Below are positions 55,701-64,000 of a stretch of DNA of 64,000 nucleotides, piece by piece (position 1 is the first letter of the stretch; every line of letters begins with the position of its first letter). The notes beneath the pieces were generated by a model. That model was not told the DNA's origin. It saw only the letters and a list, made by a program, of their open reading frames with translations, and searched no databases. Made by a program: the position numbers and the translations under genes. Source of the stretch: a candidate division SR1 bacterium (GTDB lineage: Bacteria; Patescibacteriota; Gracilibacteria; Absconditabacterales; Absconditicoccaceae); the NCBI GenBank assembly GCA_026397515.1, contig JAPLUU010000019.1:1-64000 (forward strand), in the 5' to 3' direction.

Positions 55701-56068
55701 TTTACTGATCTGCTTCGATCATATGTTGTACCGAAGTTTTCTAATTGACTGATAAATTTTGCGATATTTTCCTTCGAAACATCTTGAGGTTTCATTTTAT
55801 GTTCAATCGCATATTGTTCAGTTCCAAGTCCAAAGGTATCAAATCCCATAGGATGTAATACATTGAACCCTTCGAGCATTTTTTTTCTCGCAAGACAATC
55901 GGTAGCAATATATCCTTTGGGATGTCCTACATGCAACGCTGACCCTGAAGGGTAAGGGAACATATCCAGAATATAAAATTTTGGTTTATTTGTATCTTCT
56001 TTCACTTTATAGAGATCGGTTTCTTTCCATTTTTTTTGTCGTTTGCTGCTTATATCTTTGAGATCCAT
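52727..56068 (-). CDS. leuS: Leucyl-tRNA synthetase with in-frame DUF559 and Nudix insertions
   Basis: 1113 aa against a usual 800-880. Catalytic H-V-G-H in [12 protein letters not shown], zinc-type C-P-S-C and C-E-R-C, editing domain [11 protein letters not shown] and [14 protein letters not shown] near residue 890, then the anticodon-binding end. Residues about 255-411 are foreign: they are encoded by a 470-bp element and carry a DUF559 nuclease ([20 protein letters not shown]). Residues about 550-680 are a Nudix domain (G-G-I-E-G-D-E then R-E-V-L-E-E-T-G-Y). The frame is intact across both, with many UGA glycines. Confidence 0.93.
54835..55304 (-). mobile_element. 470-bp TTACCYCACCC element carrying a DUF559 nuclease, inserted in leuS
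   Basis: On the minus strand it runs from TTACCCCACCCTTAATCCC to GGGGGTGAGGTAA. Both ends match those of the 90-bp copies at 37806 and 40099. The interior encodes a VSR-like DUF559 domain with [21 protein letters not shown] and I-E-L-D-G. The reading frame stays open into leuS on both sides, between F-D-M and N-P-L-K-F-S-V. An internal ATG could also let the nuclease be made alone. Confidence 0.8.
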
Positions 56069-56495
56069 GATTATCAAACTAATGAAAAACTAAAAACTAA
56101 AAGTGAAGAACGTACGAATTATCTTTGTATGGATTATTGATGGTTTACAATAGTTCTTAATATTATAAATCATTTACTATTCACTTTTCATTATTCACTT
56201 TTCATTATTCACTTTTCACTAAATAAAAAGTGGACCTTAATAGTAAATAAACCCTATTTACTTTCAAGCAAAATTATGTGGCATTCAAAATAATAGTGTA
56301 CAACAATAGGTATATAATAAATTAATTAGAAAATATGTCAATGGATAATAGAAATTAACTCAGTATTTATTTATTTGTAGGGGATTTAGCATTGAAAAAT
56401 CTATACAAAAAAGTAATAAAATGTATTGTACATATTGGTGTATTTATATTTTTCTCTATATACAAACTAATAGATTTTATCATTAATGTTTTGTT
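56069..56495. other. Intergenic stretch, 427 bp, divergent promoter region
   Basis: Lies between leuS (minus) and ftsK (plus). Holds three tandem copies of a 14-bp unit (ATTCACTTTTCATT) at 56179-56219 and a 13-mer ATTGTACATATTG near 56425 that also occurs in the promoter at 44990. No ORF supported. Confidence 0.5.
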
Positions 56496-58631
56496 TTGGC
56501 TAGAAGAAGAAAGAAAAATATTGTTTTAAATAAGTTCAAACTTGGGATAAGTCTTACAGTCTTAGGATCATTATTTTTCTTTTCGCTGTATTTTGCAGAA
56601 GGTTCTCCCGTGATTATGTTTCTGAGAACGTATGCAAGTATTGCATTTGGAGAAGTTGGACTCTATGTATTCTTCGCATTATGTTTCCTAGTCGGGATAT
56701 TTATCATGGCCAAAGGACATCTAATGAAATTGCTTATCAGGCAATTTATGGTAATGATGGTGATTATTTCTGCAGTGATTAATTTTCCCATCATTGATGG
56801 TGATGTAGCAAAATATGAAAAATTATGATGATATATTTCACGACCATTAATCGCTTTATTGCAAGTGATGTTTGGTGGAAAAGCTGTAGCGACAAAATCA
56901 TTTATTATTATTTTACTTGTTCTCGCTATTGCGTGGGTTCTGTATTCATTCAATTTTTCATTTCCCAAAATTAGTTTGAAAACGGAAAACAAACCCAAGG
57001 CTGCTGCAAAATCAAAATCATCGAGATACGAAGAAGAAGAGGAAGAAGACGAAGAAGAATCCGCCGCGGCGGACAAACCTTTTGGACAACCTGTTTCCCG
57101 TTCACTTATTAAATCATTAATCAAAGATAAACTCCAAAGAAAGATAGAAGAAAAAGAACACACCAAAGAAAAAAAGATCAGGCCAAAAATTAATTTCTCA
57201 GGAGAAAAACCTACATTCAATCATGCTATTCTTGAGACGAATGCTGATCAATCTGTGACTATCGACGAAACGTTTCTTATGGAAAAAGCAAAAGCATTAC
57301 AAAACAAATTGATGGAATTTAATGTCCCTATCATGATAGAATGATTTGATATCGGGCCTTCCATCGTACAAATAAGAATCAAACCAGATGAGGGAATCAG
57401 ACTCGCCACTATCGAATGATTATCCAATGATATTTCGTTATCACTCAAATCAAAATCCGTTCGTATCGTTGCACCTATTCCTGGTACCGATTGTGTGGGT
57501 ATTCAATTACCAAACCCGAAGCCACTTATGGTACATCTTGCAGATATTTTGGGAACTACAGAATTTGCCAATGATATGAAAAAATCCGATAATAATCTTG
57601 CACTTGGAAAAGCAATTGATTGATCAATAATTATCAAGACATTAGAATCTATGCCACATTTACTTGTTGCTGGAGCGACCGGTTCTGGAAAATCCGTTTG
57701 AGTAAATGATTTCATCTTATCGTTGATGTATCAAAATACACCTTCTGAACTTAAATTCCTCATGGTTGATCCGAAACAGGTAGAATTAGAATTGTATGCA
57801 GGACTTCCTTATTTGTTAGCACCGATAGTATTCGAGCCAGAAAAAGCATTGAAACTTTTGAAATGGACTGAACAAGAAATGGAAAGAAGATATGGAGTCC
57901 TCAAAGAAAATAGAGTCAAAAATATCGATGAATATAATCAGAAAATTAGTTGAGAAAAAATGTTTCGTATCATATTTGTTATCGATGAACTTGCATCTAT
58001 GATGTTATCAAAATCCAAGAGAGACGTTGAAAACTGTATTACCCACATATCAGCAAAAGCGCGTGCGGTCTGAATTCATCTCATCATCGCGACACAAAGA
58101 CCATCAGTTGACGTTATTACCGGACTTATCAAAGCAAATATTCCGACAAGAATAGCATTTGGAACGGTATCAGAAATCGACAGTAGAACAATCCTCGGAA
58201 GAAAATGAGCAGAGACATTACTCGGAAAGTGAGATATGCTCTATATGGATCCTTCGACGAAATCACCTATAAGAATCCAAGCACCATTTATTTCCACAGA
58301 AGAAATAGAAAAAGTAGTGGAGACACTCAAGATAAAATATATGTGATGACTGACAGAAGAAGATATTTACAACCAAGAAATAGTCAGCTTACTTGAAAAT
58401 AAACTTGAAGCTGGAGCTCAGCTTTTTGGTAGTAGCAACGGAGACAATGATGACGAATTAGTAGAAAGAGCGATACAAGTAATCTCAACGACAAGAAAAG
58501 CTTCAGCGACATTACTCCAGAGGAAGCTTGGCGTAGGATTTGCTCGCGCCGCGAGAATCATGGATATCTTAGAAGAAAAAGGAATAATCGGTCCACAAGA
58601 CGGCGCTAAGCCAAGAGACATCTTTATCTAG
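56496..58631 (+). CDS. ftsK: FtsK/SpoIIIE-type DNA translocase
   Basis: 711 aa. Four N-terminal membrane helices, an acidic linker (run of Glu/Asp), then the motor: Walker [18 protein letters not shown], Walker [21 protein letters not shown]; the C-terminal gamma winged helix ([15 protein letters not shown]) recognises chromosome-orienting sequences. Moves DNA through the division septum. The start is TTG at 56496; an in-frame stop lies just upstream and no ATG fits. Confidence 0.93.
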
Positions 58632-58662
58632 TATTATACCACAATTTAAATTATTGGCAAGT

Positions 58663-58692
58663 AAATCTTCCGCCTAGGCGGATGATTTTTTG
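58663..58692 (+). terminator. Terminator after ftsK
   Basis: AATC-TT-CCGCCTAGGCGG-AT-GATT, then T4; CGCCTAGGCG also appears in the noncoding island near 13175. Confidence 0.8.
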
Positions 58693-58769
58693 TTTTCTAA
58701 AAAAATGCGCATATACTTATGTTACTATATAAAAAAAAGAATTTTTACTTTGATAACGCTAGTAGTAAT

Positions 58770-60215
58770 ATGCAGTGAAAACACAGTAAATATATATTCA
58801 AATATTTTGTACGATTTTTCCTAGGACTATCGTGAGTTTTTTTTGTAACGACAGCATTCAATATTGCGCCGATTGCACCAAATGCAATCCAATATATCAA
58901 AACAATTTTTTTGACCAGTAGTGGAACAAATACTTCTGCGACAGGAATTATTCTTGAATGATTATGAGGAGATGTATGGTTGAAATGAAGCATGACCATA
59001 GAGAGTTTACCCAATGTTCCGGTTTTGGGAACTAATGCTAGTGGAAAATTAATCTCTTCGACAAGTGGTGCAGTATATAATTTCATCAGTGGTTTTATCG
59101 TTGATTGATGACCACAATGAATCCAAGGAAACACATGAGCAACATGAGCAACATGAATACAATGAATTCAAGGGATACAAGGAATTCAATGAGTACAATG
59201 AATTCAATGATCACAGTGAATACAAGGAAACACCTGAGCGACATGATTTCTTCAGGCGGGTATAACATGAGCGACCCCTTTCTGGAACGGATTGTCACGA
59301 ACAACAACCAGTACAAATATATTTAATAATTGATGAAATATAGGAATTTGAATAGCCAATCCGACAGATAATAAATTACAAATTGCATGAAATATTACAT
59401 CATGGTGATTTATAGCAAGAGGAAGTTCGGTAACTGCAGGAGCAATTGATGCAACAGCTATGGGAAATAAAACACAAGCATTAGGTACAGGCTCTACAGC
59501 TATGGGGGTCGAATCAAAAACATATGGTATTGCATCCACAGCTATGGGAAGTTTGGCTATAGCATATGGCGATTACTCGACAGCAATGGGAGAAACAAGC
59601 AATGCCAATGGAAATCATTCTACAGCAATGGGGAAATGAACATATGCTAATGGTACAGGTTCTACAGCAATGGGCCGACAGACATATGCAACCGGAAATT
59701 ATTCAATTTCAATGGGTAATGCAACCCATGCGTTTTGAGATTATTCTACGGCTATGGGTAATGCGACACATGCAAATGGAAATCATTCGACGGCAATGGG
59801 AGAATCTACAACTGCTAATAGTACAGGTTCGACGAGTATGGGATTTACTACAGTAGCTAACGCTAAATATGGACTTGCTATAGGAACTTTCAATGTGTGA
59901 TTATCTACCAGTATTTTTGAAATAGGAATAGGAGTTGCAGGAACACCAAGAAATGCAATGACCGTGATTGCAGAAAATGGAAAAGTCGGTATTTGAACTA
60001 CATGACCATCTGCTCTATTGACGGTAGAATGAGGTATTAGGCCGATATTGTTATCTAAAATACTAAAAGGAAATTCTGCGACTGATCCTTGTACAAATAA
60101 TCCATCAGATTATCCAACATGAACTATCTTTTATAATACATGAACTGACATAGTATGTTATTGTAATAATGCTCATCAGGCTATGAAGACAAGTTGATTA
60201 TCATGTGATGAGTAA
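58770..60215 (+). CDS. Collagen-like and YadA-head-like surface protein 1
   Basis: 481 aa, invisible in the standard code. N-terminal hydrophobic anchor (G-L-S-G-V-F-F-V-T-T-A-F-N), a beta-rich part, 16 Gly-X-Y triplets rich in G-I-Q and G-A-T, a conserved G-A-T-P-F-W-N-G-L-S-R segment, then about nine repeats of S-T-A-M-G-x-x-T-x-A-x-G-x (Hep_Hag/YadA-head type), ending with a tail containing cysteines. In the collagen stretch I count 13 UGA among 17 Gly codons. Likely a trimeric fibrous adhesin. Confidence 0.8.
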
Positions 60216-60253
60216 TTATTCATTACGATACATACACAACAAAAAATATTACA

Positions 60254-62422
60254 ATGTTTTATTCTCAAAATAATATCGTGATAGTATCTAGCAAAAAAAA
60301 ACAATCAAGAAAAAATTCTATGGGCTTTATCAAATGAGCTACATTATTTTTTCTATGATTATCGTGAGTTTTTTTTGTAACAACAGCATTCAATATCGTA
60401 CCTATAGCACCAAATGCAATCCAATATATCAAAACAATTTTTCTGACGACCGATGGAAGTAACACTTCTGCGACAGGAATTATTCTTGAATGATTATGAG
60501 GAGATGGACGATTCAAAAATAGTGTAACAGTAAATAATTTACCTAATGTTGTCGTAGTAGGAACTAATGCCAGCGGAAAATTAATCTCTTCGACAAGTGG
60601 TGCAGTATATAATTTCATCAGTGGTTTTATCGTTAATTGATGACCACAATGAATCCAAGGAAACACATGAGCAAGATGAGCGACATGAATACAGTGAATT
60701 CAAGGGATACAGTGAATTCAATGACCACAATGAATCCAATGAAATACATGAGCGACATGAGCAACACTAGAACATGAACGGTCTTGAACAACATGGTTAA
60801 GATTTAAACTTCCGAATGGAGAACGAGAACCCTCATTTATAAATTTGCTGTGACCGATAGGAAATACATGAGCGATGTGAACATCATGATACGCTGTAGT
60901 AATAAATATTATACAGACCTGAGCTGAATGAACAAATGGACAGTGTGCTAGTACGGGGAATATAATAGGATTTTACGCTGACAAAAATTATGATTTAGCA
61001 TACACATCAGGAACAGATACTCTATTATGATCTACAATAATGTGTTCGGATTGAGCAACATGACCACAGTGAATCCAATGAAATACATGAGCAACATGAC
61101 CACAATGAATCCAAGGAAATACATGAGCGACATGAGCAACAGGTATACAATGAATACAGTGAATACAATGAATTCAAGGATTAATAGGATTAACATGACC
61201 ACAATGAATCCAAGGAAATACATGATCGACATGAGCAACAGGTATACAATGAATACAGTGAATACAATGAATTCAAGGATTAATAGGATTAACATGACCA
61301 CAATGAATCCAAGGAAATACATGAGCGACATGAGCAACAGGTATACAGTGAATACAATGAATACAATGAATACAAGGATTAATAGGACTAACGTGACCAC
61401 AAGGAAATACATGATCGACATGAGCAACAGGTATACAATGAATACAGTGAATACAATGAATTCAAGGATTAATAGGATTAACATGACCACAAGGAAATAC
61501 ATGAGCAACATGACCACAGTGATCGATAGGAAATACGTGAGCTACTTGATCTCAAGGAATCCAATGAATTCAATGAATTCAATGAAATACGTGAGCGACA
61601 TGATTTCTTCAAGCAGGAATAACATGAGCGACACCTTTCTGGAACGGATTATCACGAACAACAACCAGTACAAATATATTTAATAATTGATGATATGTAG
61701 GTATTGGTGGTATAATAGTACCCAAAGCACCATTACAAGTAGTAGGTAATTTCATTGCAGGAAACACGAATAATGATATCACTATAACTAGTGTATATTC
61801 AAGTATTTGATGATGAACGGGTAATTTTATTAATGCTGTCTGATATGGAAATAGCATTGTCGGTGGAGAGAGCAATCTAATGCAATATGGATCTACGGGA
61901 TATACATGAACTAATATCTACAATTCAACTATTCTATGATGATATAATAACAAGATCCTTGGTCTTTTAGATCCTGTGTATAAAGATTTATATACGGGTG
62001 CTATCTATTCGAGTTTTGCTGCAGGTAATGGTGCTCAAGTAGCACATACAAATACATTTGTACGAAATAGTACTACATGAACATTTACCTCTGGAAGACC
62101 ATATTCTTTCTTGATAAATGCACCATACTCATCCGTGGACAAATCACCGGGATTTGGTTGAGTGGGTATAAATACAAGATTTCCAAATGCTGCCTTGGAT
62201 GTAAATGGAGATATAAGATGAAGTTGAAATTTAGATATAAGTTTAAATATAACCGCAAATACTTTAAATGTTGGTCTATCAACGACTACTCAGACTATAA
62301 AAATGTTGACAAATCTTATAACCGGTGGGGCTGCTTGCCCAGAAGCAGGGGTAATAACATATAATTGAACTAACTTTTATGGATGTACAAGCAGTTATAT
62401 ACGAACACAATTGGATAATTAA
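60254..62422 (+). CDS. Collagen-like surface protein 2
   Basis: 722 aa. Paralogue of protein 1: the same anchor (K-G-A-T-L-F-F-L-G-L-S-G-V-F-F-V), the same A-V-Y-N-F-I-S-G segment, and the same G-A-T-P-F-W-N-G-L-S-R junction. Its Gly-X-Y region is much longer and interrupted by a non-collagen segment (about residues 175-255). The C-terminal 250 residues have G-G-G-T-G-N-type loops and end T-Q-L-D-N. Nearly every third codon in the repeats is UGA or GGA. Follows protein 1 by 38 bp. Confidence 0.78.
61094..61480 (+). repeat. Tandem 99-bp coding repeats in surface protein 2
   Basis: Units start at 61094, 61193, 61292 and 61391 (the last 9 bp shorter), each encoding 33 residues of Gly-X-Y with G-L-I-G-L-T at the end. 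In most units, G codons use TGA at fixed places. Such repeats favour slippage and length change. Confidence 0.85.
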
Positions 62423-62552
62423 AAATTCTACTCTAGTTGATGTGGGTGATGTATATATCATATGATATTTGTTTACTGATTATTAACCATCATATCATGA
62501 GATTATCCATCTTAAAATAATATTACATCATAAAAATACAAAATAGCAAGTA

Positions 62553-62582
62553 AAACTGGACCTAAAAGCCCAGTTTTTTTGT
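62553..62582 (+). terminator. Terminator after surface protein 2
   Basis: AAACTGG, ten-nt loop, CCAGTTT, T4 and more. Confidence 0.85.
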
Positions 62583-62674
62583 TTTTCTTATGACCAGGAG
62601 TATACTTATAGTAAGCAGAAAACCAAAAAATAAGTTACTATATCTTCTAATATTTATTATTTACTAGTACAAAA

Positions 62675-64000
62675 ATGAGCTTCATAAGCAAAAACTTACA
62701 ATCAAAGAAAAGCGGTCTTAGCTTCATCAAATGAGCTACGTTATTTTTTCTCTGAATGTCATGTATACTCTTCGTAACCAATGCATTCAATGTTACACCA
62801 TCAACAACAAATGCTGTACAATATATTCAGAGTATTTTCCTGACAACTGATGGAAGTAATGCAGCAACAACAGAGATTTCTCTCGATGGAACAAATGGAA
62901 ACTGAGATTTTGCTGGAACAATAACAGGAACAACGATATGTCTTCCTAATGACCCAACTCAACCATGTAGAGATCAATGGCCTACAGGAGGTACAGGAAG
63001 TGATATCTGGTCTACTTGAGCAGGAGGAAAAATATATTATAATACATGAAATGTAGGTGTTGGAACAGCTACTCCATCATACAAACTTGATGTAAACTGA
63101 AGTGGAAGATTTAATAATAATCTAATAGTAAATGGAACAACAACAGTAAATGATAATGTAAACTTTAATGTTGGTAATGCATATGCTTCTCGGGCATGAT
63201 TTTGATTTTTATGAAAATGATCGCTTGGAAATGAATTCTGATTAATGTGAATTGCTGATGATTATATTGCAGTAAAAGACTGATCAACATATAAATATGG
63301 AAATGATTGATCATTGAATATATTAAGTAATGGAAATGTCGGTATAGGGACACCTACACCATCTACTCAATTAGATATTGTGCTAAGTGGTTCAGAACAT
63401 CTACGTCTAGGAGATAGACCTTCAGATTCTCTTCCACGAATTGCTTCTACTAGTACATTAGATATTTTTTCACAAGAAGATATGAATATAAACTCGTATA
63501 AAGTTTCTATATGAAGTACTCACTGAATATATGTAGAATGAGGAATAATGTGAGGATGAAATGTTAATAGAGTAGGTATCGGGACAGATACACCAAATTC
63601 TTTGTTACATGTAGCTCAATCTGGTAAGGCCCAATTCGGTGATAATTTATTTGGATATTCAAATAGCTATAATGGAATTATACAATCACCAGTAAGTGCT
63701 GGATTAGTATTTAATACCAATGGTGCTAATACAAGGATGTTTATAAATGCATCTTGATATGTAGGAATCAACCAAGTATCGCCTACAGCGAACTTAGAAG
63801 TAGTGGGAACTGTAAAAATGTTAACAAGTATATGAGATGAAGTGTTGTGATATACAGGTAATAATAATCGGTTATTCCCTCAATGAGTGACTTCTCCCAG
63901 CTTGAATACATGATTGAATACGGATTCTATATGGTATATAGAGTGTAATGATTCAACCTCAACATGACTACTATTGGTTATATGATATACCTGAGATCAT
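62675..64000 (+). CDS. Surface protein 3 of the same family (C-terminus beyond window)
   Basis: At least 442 aa, open to the window end. Starts M-S-F-I-S-K-N-L with the shared anchor (F-I-K-G-A-T-L-F-F-L-G-M-S) and Q-Y-I-Q-S-I-F-L-T-T-D-G-S-N. The rest is Asn/Thr/Gly-rich with repeated V-G-I-G-T-x-T-P-S motifs (three or four copies), a pattern common in phage-tail-like and bacterial fibre proteins. No collagen triplets yet. About 40 UGA codons. Confidence 0.72.

Noticed and set aside
61094-61480. CRISPR-like array
   Set aside because: The regular 99-bp repeats are in frame, encode Gly-X-Y triplets and have no unique spacers.
61032-61517. Long minus-strand ORF of Leu/Val/Met repeats
   Set aside because: It is the antisense shadow of the collagen-coding repeats.

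Overview
This is a bacterial chromosome segment of low GC content (about one third by eye) in which UGA is read as glycine. With the standard code almost every gene breaks at in-frame TGA codons. Reading TGA as Gly restores full-length conserved proteins, and many of the TGAs fall on invariant glycines: the DKTGTLT loop of a P-type ATPase, the Nudix box, the TGxxxGIG loop of a short-chain dehydrogenase, and collagen-like Gly-X-Y repeats. A 74-nt tRNA with anticodon UCA, U73 and a G1-C72/C2-G71 acceptor lies at 15357-15430, as expected for the tRNA-Gly(UCA) that reads UGA. This is genetic code 25, so the organism is most likely Absconditabacteria (SR1) or Gracilibacteria (BD1-5). All coordinates below assume code 25.

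Layout. 1-4083 is a secreted beta-propeller surface protein (minus strand). 4395-7817 holds a hypothetical gene, a 23S rRNA uracil methyltransferase, adenylate kinase and a small gene. 7963-15430 is a minus-strand translation block: infC-rpmI-rplT, then an S21-like gene, a damaged rplU, infA, rpmJ, rpsM, rpsK, rpsD, rpoA, rplQ, rplM and rpsI, plus tRNAs Leu, Glu, Arg, Tyr, Ala and Gly(UCA). 15520-30650 is mixed: a flavin reductase-like protein with a thioredoxin-like lipoprotein, a coiled-coil protein, a cation ATPase, an LRR surface protein, rubrerythrin, membrane proteins, and a fused LtaS-like/GDPD protein. 30902-44840 holds a RecB-like nuclease, a radical SAM protein, a glycosyltransferase, Nudix, dnaK, PAP2, two RNA-modification enzymes and several membrane proteins. 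45057-48972 looks acquired or decaying: two large genes with no UGA at all, a TspO remnant and a phosphatase with an uncertain end. 49031-58631 holds tRNA-Ser, glmS, a dehydrogenase, an EamA transporter, leuS and ftsK. 58770-64000 is a tandem array of collagen-like or head-repeat surface proteins.

The main novelty is the set of short palindromic elements. At least four families occur. One (TTACCYCACCC ends) has two short intergenic copies of about 90 bp and one 470-bp copy that carries a DUF559-type nuclease and lies in frame inside leucyl-tRNA synthetase. A second (about 119 bp) is inserted in frame inside the RecB-like nuclease, where it contributes four UGA codons that would be stops in the standard code. 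A third (71 bp, CCCGGG ends) supplies the last codons and stop of the same nuclease gene. A fourth is a 60-bp ATTTGATA...TATCAAAT element. Several copies sit directly behind stop codons. I infer that loss of UGA as a stop makes in-frame insertion of such elements easier to tolerate.

Other unusual points are a DnaK lacking most of its substrate-binding beta domain, a broken rplU, a Nudix domain inside LeuRS, and a gene whose apparent stop is UGA followed by a terminator hairpin. Some of these (rplU, dnaK, the TspO remnant) could be assembly errors and should be checked against reads.
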